64,000 bases of DNA from positions 203,609 to 267,608 of the forward strand of contig JAGVMA010000052.1 in NCBI GenBank assembly GCA_020054095.1, in the 5' to 3' direction. Both the position numbers and the translations under genes were made by a program. Below are positions 26,482 through 35,099 of this stretch, in pieces. The notes beneath the pieces are model-generated. The model saw only the letters and a program-made list of their open reading frames with translations, searched no databases and had not been told where the DNA came from. This stretch comes from Bacteroidia bacterium. GTDB taxonomy: Bacteria > Bacteroidota > Bacteroidia > JADZBD01. Every line of letters begins with the position of its first letter. The stretch's first letter is position 1.

Positions 26482-28362
26482 TTATCGTTGTATCGTAATT
26501 TTAAAGGGTGTAATTTGATTATTGTAATTAAACATTACTGTGTAAACACCGTTAGGCAAGTACGATAAATCAAAAAATGAATTATTTGCTTGATGTAATT
26601 TTGAATATACAGTTTCACCAAGCACATTTGTTATAGTTATCATAGTTTCGCTTTGTAGTTCAACATATAACAAACCTTTACTTGGGTTTGGATACATTTT
26701 TATCCCTGATGTTACATAAGAGTTTACGCCCGTACACAAATCAACTGTAACAATAGATGTATCAGAATTAGTGCAACCGTCTCCATCAGTAAAAGTGTAA
26801 ATAATGTTATATGTACCGGCTCCTGCTGCTGCCGGATCAAATGTGTTTCCCACAACTGTTGTTCCACTGTAGGCACCGTTTGATGGGCTGCCTGCCGTTA
26901 AAGTTTGCACAGGATAGTTTATGCAAAACGTACTTGGATTTTGAACATAAGTAACCACCGGCAAAGCATTTACATATACTGTGGCAGAACCTGTTTGTGT
27001 ACAACCGTTTGCATCGGTTACGGTTAACGAATATGATGTTAAAGTAGTTGGGCAAGGGCTTGCAGTAGATGTTGTAGAACCATTTGACCATGAATAAGTA
27101 TAATTAGGATTACCGCCTGTTACAACACCTGTTATAGTTGCGCAGCCACCTGCACAAATTGTATCGTCAACTGTTGATATCATAATTTGTGTTGGCTCTG
27201 TTATTATTACTGTAGCCGTAGTTGAATTACATCCAGATGCATCAGTAATATAGCAGGTATAAGTGTTGGGCGATAAGCCTGTTACAGATTGTGTAGTATA
27301 ATTACCTGATACCCATGAATACGTGTATGGACTTACACCACCGCTAGGCGATACTGATGCAGTTCCATTATTATCACCAAAACATAAAACCGATGAGCTT
27401 GTGGCTGTAGCTGAAAGAGCATTTGTTGGTACGCCAGTTGTATAGCCAATAGCCGGGTTGCTTGTGCCACTACCCGAAAATGTATTTCTATCAACACGAA
27501 TACGTCCAACTGCGCCATTGCCACCTACACCATAATATGGAGGACCTACAAGTGTAGATATGCCACCCGAACCTGCTGCTGCTGATAAGGCGCCTTGGTG
27601 CGTTACAGTAGGAGCAGCAAGCCATAAGCTACCGCCCGAACCACCTGCACCACCTCCGCAGTTTCCTGTACCATCGCTTCCACCATCGCCACCATTTACT
27701 GATATTAATCCTGTTGAAGCAATTGTTATGCTGCCGCATGCGTTAATTACAATTAAGCCACCTCCTGCACCACCGCCTCCACTGCCACATGAATAACCGC
27801 CTGAACCACCACCGCCACCGCTACCGGCAACCAATGGGTTAATTTGCACATTGCCATACGAAGCACCGCCAAATCCTCCTACACCACCCGAAGATGAACC
27901 ATTTGTAGTGTAACCAGCACCGCCACCACCTGACCAGCCATCGCCACGATTATTATTACTTCCGCTTCCCACCCCATCAACTCCGGGTAATGGACCTACG
28001 CTTGAACTGTATGAGCCATCGCCACCATTACCACCACCAGCAACGCCAATGCCTCCTGTACCAAAAGTAGAAAATGTAATACCATTATTTCCATTGCCAC
28101 CATTGGCAACAAGCGAGCCGTTAATAATCACATTGCCAGTGCAACGTATAGTTAATGGCTGTGTCCCAGTTACAGTAACTGTAACACCTGCGTTGATGGT
28201 AAATGAACTGTAATCATACGTGCCACCAGCCAAGGTAGTGTTACTTGTAGCTAAATAAGCACCTGATGACCCTGTTCCGCAATTGAAACAAGGTGCTTGG
28301 CTAATAGCCGTTTTAAATGTTAGTATGCCAATTATATTGGCAAAGAGTAATTTTTTTATCAT
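26482..28362 (-). CDS. T9SS cargo with Gly-rich solenoid and SprB-like repeats
   Basis: A 626-residue surface protein. It has a signal peptide (MIKKLLFANIIGILTFKTAIS) and a cysteine-flanked N-terminus. A Gly/Asn-rich region (about 50-295; FTINAGVTVTVTGTQPLTI, VIINGSLVANGGNGNNG, GGAGGGLIVINACGSITIAS) has a strand pattern of a beta-solenoid. An SprB-type repeat (about 305-375, with GVSPYTYSWVSGNYTTQSV) and a second one (about 380-450) follow, then a CxxC-type Ig-like repeat. A type A sorting domain starts at KMYPNPSKGLLYVELQS and ends NGVYTMFNYNNQITPFKI-like. A promoter-like box TAAATTCG lies at 28385-28392 on the minus strand. Role: adhesin-like (inference). Confidence 0.85.
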   Translation of the reverse strand: MIKKLLFANIIGILTFKTAISQAPCFNCGTGSSGAYLATSNTTLAGGTYDYSSFTINAGVTVTVTGTQPLTIRCTGNVIINGSLVANGGNGNNGITFSTFGTGGIGVAGGGNGGDGSYSSSVGPLPGVDGVGSGSNNNRGDGWSGGGGAGYTTNGSSSGGVGGFGGASYGNVQINPLVAGSGGGGGSGGYSCGSGGGGAGGGLIVINACGSITIASTGLISVNGGDGGSDGTGNCGGGAGGSGGSLWLAAPTVTHQGALSAAAGSGGISTLVGPPYYGVGGNGAVGRIRVDRNTFSGSGTSNPAIGYTTGVPTNALSATATSSSVLCFGDNNGTASVSPSGGVSPYTYSWVSGNYTTQSVTGLSPNTYTCYITDASGCNSTTATVIITEPTQIMISTVDDTICAGGCATITGVVTGGNPNYTYSWSNGSTTSTASPCPTTLTSYSLTVTDANGCTQTGSATVYVNALPVVTYVQNPSTFCINYPVQTLTAGSPSNGAYSGTTVVGNTFDPAAAGAGTYNIIYTFTDGDGCTNSDTSIVTVDLCTGVNSYVTSGIKMYPNPSKGLLYVELQSETMITITNVLGETVYSKLHQANNSFFDLSYLPNGVYTVMFNYNNQITPFKITIQR

Positions 28363-28384
28363 AGTTGTGTTTTAATGTTTGGTA

Positions 28385-28392
28385 CGAATTTA
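28385..28392 (-). promoter_or_regulatory. Candidate -7 box of the minus-strand cargo gene
   Basis: TAAATTCG on the minus strand, 22 nt before the ATG at 28362; one mismatch from TAnnTTTG. Confidence 0.4.
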
Positions 28393-28416
28393 TCATTATA
28401 TGAGCTAGTAAAACAA

Positions 28417-28449
28417 TTTGCCAAATAAAAAAAGATAAAACTACTTTTG
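28417..28449 (+). promoter_or_regulatory. Full -33/-7 promoter of cca
   Basis: TTTG (28417-28420), 21-bp spacer and a perfect TACTTTTG (28442-28449). Only 6 nt separate the box from the ATG at 28456, so the mRNA is expected to be leaderless or nearly so. Confidence 0.7.
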
Positions 28450-28455
28450 TAGCCG

Positions 28456-29856
28456 ATGAAAGATCATTTATCTCATCCTGTATTTAAAACTATTGCCTTG
28501 GCTGCAGCAGAACTTAATACACCTGCTTTTGTAGTGGGCGGCTGGGTGCGCGATGTTTTGCTTAACCGGCCTTGTAAAGATATTGATGTAGTATGCGTAG
28601 GCAGCGGCCTCGATTTAGCAAAATTAGTTGCCGAAAAATTAAACATAAGCCAAGTAACCTACTTTAAATCATTTGGCACGGCACAATTAAAATTAGATGA
28701 TTATGAAATAGAATTTGTAGGGGCACGCAAAGAATCGTACAGCCGTAACTCACGAAACCCAAAAGTGGAAACCGGCACATTTATGGACGACCAACTGCGC
28801 AGAGATTTTACCATTAACACGCTTTCTGTTTCATTAAACCCAAACGATTATGGAATGCTGGTAGATACTTTTGGCGGTAAAGCAGACTTAGAAAACAAAT
28901 TAATTAAAACGCCTACCAACCCCGATATTACTTTTAGCGATGACCCATTGAGAATGATGCGAGCCATACGCTTTGCAAGCCAATTAAACTTTACGATAAG
29001 TGAAGATGCACAAAAATCAATAGCCAAAAATGCCGAACGCATTAATATAATTACCAAAGAGCGAATTGCCGATGAGTTAAACAAAATAATTTTATCAGCC
29101 ACACCAAGCACCGGTTTCAAACTATTGTTTGATACAGGAATATTAAAACATATTTTCCCGCAAATGGTGCTGCTGCATGGCACGGAAACTATTAACGGCA
29201 AATCGCATAAAGATAATTTTTACCACACGCTGCAAGTGCTTGATAATATTTGTTTAAAGACAAACAATCTTTGGCTCCGCTGGGCTGCCATTTTGCATGA
29301 TATTGCCAAACCGCAAACTAAGCGTTTTGAGCCTGAGCATGGATTTACTTTTCATGGACACGAAGACCGAGGCGCTCGTATGGTGCCCCAAATTTTTGAG
29401 CAGTTAAAATTGCCGCTCGATGAGCGAATGAATTATGTAAAAAAATTAGTGTTGCTTCACTTACGCCCCATTGTATTGGCAAAAACAGAAGTTACCGATA
29501 GCGCAGTGCGCAGATTACTTTTTGAAGCCGGAAACGATATTGATGATTTAATGACACTTTGCGAGGCCGATATAACATCAAAAAACGAATACAAAGTACA
29601 ACGCTATCTCAAAAATTTTGAATTAGTGCGCCAAAAGTTAAACGACATTGAAACGAAAGATAACCTCCGCAATTGGCAGCCGCCTATTAGTGGCGAACTT
29701 ATTATGCAAACATTTAACATGCAACCATGCAAAGAAGTAGGCATCATAAAAACAGCCATCCGCGAAGCAATACTTGATGGCATTATTGAAAATAATTTTG
29801 AGCAGGCACATTCAATTATGATGGAAAAAGCCAAACAACTTGGCTTAGTAAAATAA
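28456..29856 (+). CDS. cca: CCA tRNA nucleotidyltransferase with HD domain
   Basis: Adds or repairs the 3' CCA of tRNA, or is a related poly(A) polymerase/CCA enzyme. 466 residues. The class II nucleotidyltransferase head has FVVGGWVRDVLLNRPCKDID (25-44), with the metal-binding DxD in KDIDVVC (Asp42, Asp44). It continues with RRDFTINTLSVSLN and the neck motif DPLRMMRAIRFASQL. The C-terminal HD phosphohydrolase domain shows LHDIAKPQTK and HGHEDRGARM. Both domains are intact. Its terminator (29855-29884) starts at the stop codon. Confidence 0.95.
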   Translation: MKDHLSHPVFKTIALAAAELNTPAFVVGGWVRDVLLNRPCKDIDVVCVGSGLDLAKLVAEKLNISQVTYFKSFGTAQLKLDDYEIEFVGARKESYSRNSRNPKVETGTFMDDQLRRDFTINTLSVSLNPNDYGMLVDTFGGKADLENKLIKTPTNPDITFSDDPLRMMRAIRFASQLNFTISEDAQKSIAKNAERINIITKERIADELNKIILSATPSTGFKLLFDTGILKHIFPQMVLLHGTETINGKSHKDNFYHTLQVLDNICLKTNNLWLRWAAILHDIAKPQTKRFEPEHGFTFHGHEDRGARMVPQIFEQLKLPLDERMNYVKKLVLLHLRPIVLAKTEVTDSAVRRLLFEAGNDIDDLMTLCEADITSKNEYKVQRYLKNFELVRQKLNDIETKDNLRNWQPPISGELIMQTFNMQPCKEVGIIKTAIREAILDGIIENNFEQAHSIMMEKAKQLGLVK

Positions 29857-29884
29857 AAAACCTCCGCATGAGCGGAGGTTTTTT
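29855..29884. terminator. Bidirectional terminator
   Basis: AAAAAACCTCCGC (29855-29867), loop ATGA, GCGGAGGTTTTTT (29872-29884). The stem is perfect, with T runs on both strands, between two converging genes. Confidence 0.9.
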
Positions 29885-29908
29885 GTCTAACCCAAAATTA
29901 CTATTCTG

Positions 29909-30781
29909 CTAAAAGTGGAAAGTAATATTTAAAGAACCCATACCTAACATATTGTTAGTAATATCGGTATCAACACCAAACATGCTGGTTTTACCGGTTA
30001 CTACAGTCATTTTATCAACTTTTGCACCCACTGCATCCCAATACTCAGTAGTTGACTCTCCTTCGCCTTGGCTCATAAAACCAATTCCCCAACCGTACTC
30101 TGCACCAATTGATATTTTTGGAAATATAAAATACTCAGCACCTATGAAACCACGAATTCCTAAACCAAAGGTTGAGCCTTGCTTGGTAGAAGTTAAACGG
30201 GAAGGCGGATTACCCACAGTGGGAGCTGAAGGTATAGTCCAATCCGTACTTGTAGGTGAAGTAAAAGTTGCATCAATAGCGTTACCATAAGTGTATTCAC
30301 TTTTTCCGCCACCTAACATAATCCAAGCCATACCACCATAATAACCTTGCAAGCGTGTTTTACCTCTGCGCATTTCTAATCCACCGCCTAACAAAATATT
30401 GTTTGCCGACATTTTTAATGCATCAGAAACTGTAACTTTTGGATCTGGTGTTGCTTGGTCTTTTGTTACATAATTATTGTAAGTGGTTGACCCAAAACCG
30501 ATACGCAACATAGCGCGGTATGCAGTTTTTTCGTCTTTAAACATTTTACCCGTGATGGCCCAAGGGTAATTTTGAACATACATTGCACCCGGAGAAGGGT
30601 TGTTGGCATTACCATTAAGTAAATTACCTGCATACGTTAAAAATGGAGTGGCATCAAAACTAATTGCCCAATCGCCACTTTCAGGTAAATAGGGCTCACC
30701 TTTTTTTGAGGTAAGGTCTTGTGCAAAAACAGTTGCCGAAGCAAAAGCTATTGCGGTAAACATTAAGATTGTTTTTTTCAT
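29909..30781 (-). CDS. Outer-membrane beta-barrel protein
   Basis: A 290-residue protein with a clear signal peptide (MKKTILMFTAIAFASATVFAQ) and strand-rich body; the pattern WAISFDATPFLTYAGNLLNG, YRAMLRIGFGSTTYNNYV, NILLGGGLEMRRG and FGLGIRGFIGAEYFIFPKIS is typical of barrel proteins. The last residues LNITFHF end in Phe, the usual barrel-assembly signal. The ATG at 30781 is preferred; the frame to 30889 would put 36 charged residues before the signal peptide. A perfect -7 box lies at 30835-30842. Confidence 0.85.
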   Translation of the reverse strand: MKKTILMFTAIAFASATVFAQDLTSKKGEPYLPESGDWAISFDATPFLTYAGNLLNGNANNPSPGAMYVQNYPWAITGKMFKDEKTAYRAMLRIGFGSTTYNNYVTKDQATPDPKVTVSDALKMSANNILLGGGLEMRRGKTRLQGYYGGMAWIMLGGGKSEYTYGNAIDATFTSPTSTDWTIPSAPTVGNPPSRLTSTKQGSTFGLGIRGFIGAEYFIFPKISIGAEYGWGIGFMSQGEGESTTEYWDAVGAKVDKMTVVTGKTSMFGVDTDITNNMLGMGSLNITFHF

Positions 30782-30834
30782 AGATTTTGGTTTTGGTTTA
30801 ACATTAGCCGTTTCTTTTATAATGACGACCTTGA

Positions 30835-30842
30835 CAAAAATA
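30835..30842 (-). promoter_or_regulatory. -7 box of the barrel gene
   Basis: Perfect TATTTTTG on the minus strand, about 53 nt before the ATG at 30781. Confidence 0.55.
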
Positions 30843-30907
30843 CATTGTATTATAGACCGAGTTTTATTAACAGCTTTGCCATTTTTCACAGCACATTGTT
30901 AATAACG

Positions 30908-31564
30908 CTATTTGTCTTTCGCTTTTTTTTCGAGCATGGGTACAAATGAAAATTGGCCAAACTCATCTTTGTCGTATTGGTTTTCAGCTATTTTAACCAA
31001 GCGCCACATGGTTTGTTTTTCGCCTTCGCCCACAGGTATTACCATTATGCCGCCCGTTTTTAATTGTTTCAATAGTTCTTGAGGCACAAATGGGGCACCG
31101 CAGGTAATTATCACTTTATCGAACGGGGCAAATGCGGGCAAGCCGGCAAAACCATCGCCATAAAAAAAGCGTGGCGAATAGCCCATTTCGGGTAAAAACA
31201 ATTTGGTTTTATCGTATAGCGATTTTTGTCGCTCAATGGTAAACACTTTTACACCCATTTCCATTAATATACAGGTTTGGTAGCCACTACCGGTTCCTAT
31301 TTCCAATACTTTTTCGCCTTTTTTAAGTTCGAGCAATTGTGTTTGAAAAGCCACAGTAGATGGATGCGATATAGTTTGCCCTGCTCCTATCTGAAAAGCA
31401 ATATCATCATAAGCCATTTCGCGAAAAGCTTCATCAAAAAAAACATGGCGCGGCACTTTGGCTATGGCTGCTATCACTTCCGGAAAATCAATGCCTTTGG
31501 CCTTTAGTTTTTCTATCAGGCGCTTACGTAATCCCTGATGTAAATGCGTATCTTTTATCTGCAT
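30908..31564 (-). CDS. pcm: Protein-L-isoaspartate O-methyltransferase
   Basis: Repairs isoaspartyl residues in damaged proteins with SAM. 218 residues: the N-terminal substrate block HVFFDEAFREMAYDDIAFQI, the PCMT signature GAGQTISHPSTVAFQTQLL, SAM motif I VLEIGTGSGYQTCIL, the acidic loop FTIERQKSL, motif II/III segments DKVIITCGAPFVPQEL and GGIMVIPVGEG, and the C-terminal VPMLEKKA. All family blocks are present and length is normal. It sits 126 bp upstream of the barrel gene start but on its own. Confidence 0.95.
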   Translation of the reverse strand: MQIKDTHLHQGLRKRLIEKLKAKGIDFPEVIAAIAKVPRHVFFDEAFREMAYDDIAFQIGAGQTISHPSTVAFQTQLLELKKGEKVLEIGTGSGYQTCILMEMGVKVFTIERQKSLYDKTKLFLPEMGYSPRFFYGDGFAGLPAFAPFDKVIITCGAPFVPQELLKQLKTGGIMVIPVGEGEKQTMWRLVKIAENQYDKDEFGQFSFVPMLEKKAKDK

Positions 31565-31634
31565 GCCTCAACTAATTAAAAAACTGTTGTTTATAACAAG
31601 CCAAAATTACAAAAACACTGCTTGCGTTTTGGTT

Positions 31635-31642
31635 TAGTTTTG
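31635..31642 (+). promoter_or_regulatory. -7 box of the oxidoreductase gene
   Basis: Perfect TAGTTTTG, 21 nt before the ATG at 31664. Confidence 0.55.
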
Positions 31643-31663
31643 CACATATTAGTTTTACTTATT

Positions 31664-32650
31664 ATGATAAAAATAGGTGTACTTGGTGTAGGGCATTTGG
31701 GCAGAATTCATACCCGCCTTTTAAAAGAAATGAAGGATTTTGAATTGGTGGGTTTTTACGATCCCGATAATGCAAATGCCCAAAAAACGATGGACGAATT
31801 GGGCGCAACTCGCTTTACTGATATGGATAAACTAATAGATGCCTGCGATGCGGTGGATATTGTAACGCCTACTATTTATCATTACCAATGTGCCGAAAAG
31901 GCAATAAAAAAATCGAAGCACTTATTTATTGAAAAGCCGCTAACCAATACTATAAAAGAAGGGAAAAAATTACGCGATTTAGCCACCGAAGCAGGCATAA
32001 AAGTGCAGGTAGGCCATGTGGAGCGTTTTAATCCGGCTTTTATAGCTGCGCAAAGTTATTTTGCCCAGCCCATGTTTATTGAAACACACCGCTTGGCGCA
32101 ATTTAACCCGCGCGGAACCGATGTTTCGGTTGTTTTAGATTTAATGATACATGATATAGATATTGTGCTAAGCGTGGTAAAATCGAACATCCGCAAAATT
32201 AGCGCAAGTGGTGTGGCAGTGGTGAGCGATACGCCCGATATCAGCAATGCCCGCATTGAGTTTGACAATGGCTGTGTGGCTAATTTAACTGCCAGCCGCA
32301 TCAGTTTAAAAAACATGCGAAAAACCCGCTTCTTTCAGCGCGATGCCTACCTTTCGGTTGATTTTTTAGAGAAACAAACTTCGGTAGTGAAAATGAAAAC
32401 CGTAGAGGGAGAGCCCGACCCGCTTGCCATTACCATTGATTTGGGTGCCGATAAGGGCGTGAAACAACTAATTTTCGATAATCCTGCGGTGGAACCCGTT
32501 AATTCCATAAAAATGGAACTTGAACTATTTGCCAAAGCCATTCTAAATGATACGCCTACTCCTGTAACTATTGATGATGGCTACAATGCACTTGATGTAG
32601 CTTACCAAATTATCGGAAAAATGGAATCGGTTAGTAATTTCACCGGTTAG
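31664..32650 (+). CDS. Gfo/Idh/MocA-family NAD(P)-dependent oxidoreductase
   Basis: A 328-residue sugar or cyclitol dehydrogenase family member. The N-terminal Rossmann domain begins MIKIGVLGVGHLGRIHTRLL, then DAVDIVTPTIYHYQCAEKAI and the EKP loop HLFIEKPLTNT; the C-terminal alpha/beta domain has VGHVERFNPAF and DLMIHDIDIVLSVV. The substrate cannot be told. The ATG at 31664 is preferred to an upstream frame start at 31622 because the extra 14 residues are hydrophobic and precede the motif. It precedes a lipoprotein and sugar transferase gene on the same strand, so a glycan precursor role is possible. Confidence 0.92.
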   Translation: MIKIGVLGVGHLGRIHTRLLKEMKDFELVGFYDPDNANAQKTMDELGATRFTDMDKLIDACDAVDIVTPTIYHYQCAEKAIKKSKHLFIEKPLTNTIKEGKKLRDLATEAGIKVQVGHVERFNPAFIAAQSYFAQPMFIETHRLAQFNPRGTDVSVVLDLMIHDIDIVLSVVKSNIRKISASGVAVVSDTPDISNARIEFDNGCVANLTASRISLKNMRKTRFFQRDAYLSVDFLEKQTSVVKMKTVEGEPDPLAITIDLGADKGVKQLIFDNPAVEPVNSIKMELELFAKAILNDTPTPVTIDDGYNALDVAYQIIGKMESVSNFTG

Positions 32651-32665
32651 CATACAATATCCTGC

Positions 32666-32673
32666 TATTTTTG
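32666..32673 (+). promoter_or_regulatory. -7 box of the lipoprotein gene
   Basis: Perfect TATTTTTG, 25 nt before the ATG at 32699. Confidence 0.5.
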
Positions 32674-32698
32674 CCGTTCTTTTTTTGGGGAATAGTGT

Positions 32699-33550
32699 AT
32701 GCGTATAAATCTACTCGCTTTTTTATTGCTTATTTTTTCGGCTGCCTGGCTTGGCAGTTGCAGTTTATTTGATAAAGATGAGCCTATTCCGGCATACATT
32801 CACATTGATAGTATTTCACTTAACACTGATTTTCAGGCACAGGGCACAGCAAAGCATAAAATTACCGATGCCTGGGTTTATATTGATGACCAATTGATAG
32901 GCGCATTTGAATTACCCGTTACACTACCCGTGCTATTTGAAGGCACCCACGAAATAAAAGTGCGCGCAGGTGTAAAAATGAATGGCATTGCTGCCACCCG
33001 CGTTATTTATCCGTTTTATAATTTTTACATCAGCAATATTAATTTAGTGGCTGCACAGGTAACCACCGTTCAGCCCAATGTGGGTTATTTTAGCGGAACC
33101 ATTTTTGAAGAATTAGAAGCATTTGAAAGTGCCGGACATATTTTTATTGATACATCGGCCACTGATACCACCTTACAAATAATACAAAACCCGCCCGATA
33201 CCAATGTGTTTGAAGGTTTTAAATCCGGTGCATCGTTTTTAGATAGCACACACTTGGTTTTTCAGATGCGCTCACCTGTTTATCCGCTGCAGGCCGATGG
33301 GCAAGCAAAGTTTATCGAACTGCATTACAAAACAAACAATGCTTTTACTGTTGGCTACATTTTCGATAATATAAACTACACCGTGGTGGGCGTAAATGCA
33401 TCGCCCGGCAAGTGGAATAAAATATACATTAACCTTACCGACCAAGTATTAACATCGGGCAATTACCAAATTTACATTGCTGCCATTAAAACACCCGATT
33501 TGCAAAACACTTTTTTGTACCTCGATAATTTTAAATTTATACGCTACTGA
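32699..33550 (+). CDS. Putative lipoprotein
   Basis: A 283-residue lipoprotein with lipobox SAAWLGSCSLF (Cys21) and a two-part beta-rich body. The first half (IHIDSISLNTDFQAQGT, ITDAWVYIDDQLIGAFELP, GTHEIKVRAGVKMNGI) resembles an Ig-like domain; the second (FLDSTHLVFQMRSPVYPL, GNYQIYIAAIKTPD) resembles a lectin-like sandwich. The stop TGA overlaps the start of the next gene (TGATG), so the two are translationally coupled. The partner is a sugar-phosphate transferase, which suggests a role in surface glycan assembly, but no motif proves it. Confidence 0.8.
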   Translation: MRINLLAFLLLIFSAAWLGSCSLFDKDEPIPAYIHIDSISLNTDFQAQGTAKHKITDAWVYIDDQLIGAFELPVTLPVLFEGTHEIKVRAGVKMNGIAATRVIYPFYNFYISNINLVAAQVTTVQPNVGYFSGTIFEELEAFESAGHIFIDTSATDTTLQIIQNPPDTNVFEGFKSGASFLDSTHLVFQMRSPVYPLQADGQAKFIELHYKTNNAFTVGYIFDNINYTVVGVNASPGKWNKIYINLTDQVLTSGNYQIYIAAIKTPDLQNTFLYLDNFKFIRY

Positions 33551-34974
33551 TGACAAAACTAGGAAGGGTTATATTGCACCTATTTGCCGATACGGCTTGC
33601 GCTGCCCTTGCCTGGACCTTGTTTTATGTTTGCCGCAAGCAATACATCGAAACCGAAAAATACGGTGTGCCGGTGCCGCTTGAATTTGATAACCCGCAAT
33701 ATTACTGGGGCTTAATAGGCGTTACGCTGTTTTGGTTATTGCTTTATACTATTGGCGGTTCGTATGGCAATGTGTTTCATAAATCGCGGTTGCGCGAGTT
33801 TGCACAAACTTTTATGATATCGCTCATTGGCGCTATTGTAATTTTCTTTGTGCTTATTTTAGATGATGAGGTGGTGAGTTACAAATCGTATTACCAATCG
33901 TTTTTTGCACAATTTTGTTTGCATTTTGGCATCACTGTTTTTGTGCGCTTAGTGCTCACATCGCAAGTTGTGAAAGCGGTGCATAATCGCAAAATAGGTT
34001 TTAACACCATTTTAGTGGGCAGTAATGAAAATGCCTGGAATCTGTTCAGCGAAATGCAAGCGATGCGAAAATCTACCGGAAATAAATTTGTGGGCTTTGT
34101 GCACATTGATAATAAAAATGGTTTTTCGGAAAAACTAAAAGAAAAACTGCCGCACTTGGGTGAGTTTTCTAATATCAAAGAAATCATTAAAAAACAAAGA
34201 GTAGAAGAAGTGATTATAGCCATCGAATCGAACGAGCACGAAAACATAGGCAGCATTATTAATGAATTGGAAGAACCTATAACGCTTATAAAAGTGATAC
34301 CTGATATGTACGATATTTTATCGGGCCAGGTAAAAATGAGTTCCATATTTGGTGCACCGCTTATTCAAATTAGTTATGATATTATGCCGCCCTGGCAGCG
34401 AAACGTAAAACGCGCGTTCGATATTTTTGTTTCTCTTTTTGCGCTCACCGTTCTATCGCCCGTTTACATCATCATTGGCATCCTTGTAAAATTTACTTCA
34501 AAAGGCCCCATGCTTTATAGCCACGAGCGGATAGGTATACACGGCAAACCTTTTATGATACACAAGTTTAGAAGCATGTGTACCGATGCCGAAAAAAACG
34601 GCCCGGCATTATCATCCGAAAACGACCCGCGCATTACCAAACTTGGCAAGTTTTTGCGCAAAAGCCGATTAGATGAACTGCCGCAATTTTTTAATGTATT
34701 AAAAGGCGAAATGAGCATTGTGGGCCCGCGCCCCGAACGGCAGTTTTTCATCGAACTGATTATGAAACAGGCTCCGCATTACAAGCATTTGAATAAAGTA
34801 AAACCCGGCATCACATCGTGGGGGCAAGTAAAATATGGCTATGCCGAAAACGTGCCCCAGATGATTGAACGCCTCAAATACGATATTATTTACATCGAAA
34901 ACATGAGCTTGGCAGTAGATTTTAAAATAATGATTTACACCATTCTTATTGTGATGCAAGGCAGGGGCAAGTAA
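33550..34974 (+). CDS. Polyprenyl glycosylphosphotransferase (initiating sugar transferase)
   Basis: Transfers a sugar-1-phosphate to undecaprenyl phosphate at the inner membrane to start exopolysaccharide or O-antigen units. 474 residues: several N-terminal membrane spans (about 10-115), a CoA-binding-like domain (about 150-265), then a further span (FDIFVSLFALTVLSPVYII). The C-terminal bacterial sugar transferase domain has GPMLYSHERIGIHGKPF, KFRSMCTDAEKNGP, KFLRKSRLDELPQFFNVLKG and SIVGPRPERQFF. All conserved blocks of the WbaP/WcaJ type are present. It is coupled to the lipoprotein gene through the TGATG overlap. Confidence 0.94.
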   Translation: MTKLGRVILHLFADTACAALAWTLFYVCRKQYIETEKYGVPVPLEFDNPQYYWGLIGVTLFWLLLYTIGGSYGNVFHKSRLREFAQTFMISLIGAIVIFFVLILDDEVVSYKSYYQSFFAQFCLHFGITVFVRLVLTSQVVKAVHNRKIGFNTILVGSNENAWNLFSEMQAMRKSTGNKFVGFVHIDNKNGFSEKLKEKLPHLGEFSNIKEIIKKQRVEEVIIAIESNEHENIGSIINELEEPITLIKVIPDMYDILSGQVKMSSIFGAPLIQISYDIMPPWQRNVKRAFDIFVSLFALTVLSPVYIIIGILVKFTSKGPMLYSHERIGIHGKPFMIHKFRSMCTDAEKNGPALSSENDPRITKLGKFLRKSRLDELPQFFNVLKGEMSIVGPRPERQFFIELIMKQAPHYKHLNKVKPGITSWGQVKYGYAENVPQMIERLKYDIIYIENMSLAVDFKIMIYTILIVMQGRGK

Positions 34975-35032
34975 ATGAGTAAATTAGTTGATGAGTAAAT
35001 TTGTAAATATCACCCGAACGAAGTAGAAGTGT

Positions 35033-35060
35033 AGTTAATTAGATAATTGCCTAATTAACT
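35033..35060. repeat. Inverted repeat upstream of mtaB
   Basis: AGTTAATTAG (35033-35042) and CTAATTAACT (35051-35060) form a perfect 10-bp stem with an 8-nt loop. It may be an operator or a weak terminator for the sugar transferase gene; no T run follows. Confidence 0.5.
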
Positions 35061-35084
35061 AATCAGCCACTCACAATTAATAAT

Positions 35085-35092
35085 TACTTTTG
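35085..35092 (+). promoter_or_regulatory. -7 box directly before mtaB
   Basis: Perfect TACTTTTG only 7 nt before the ATG at 35100, predicting a leaderless mRNA. A clear -33 box is not visible. Confidence 0.55.
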
Positions 35093-35099
35093 CAGCCAG

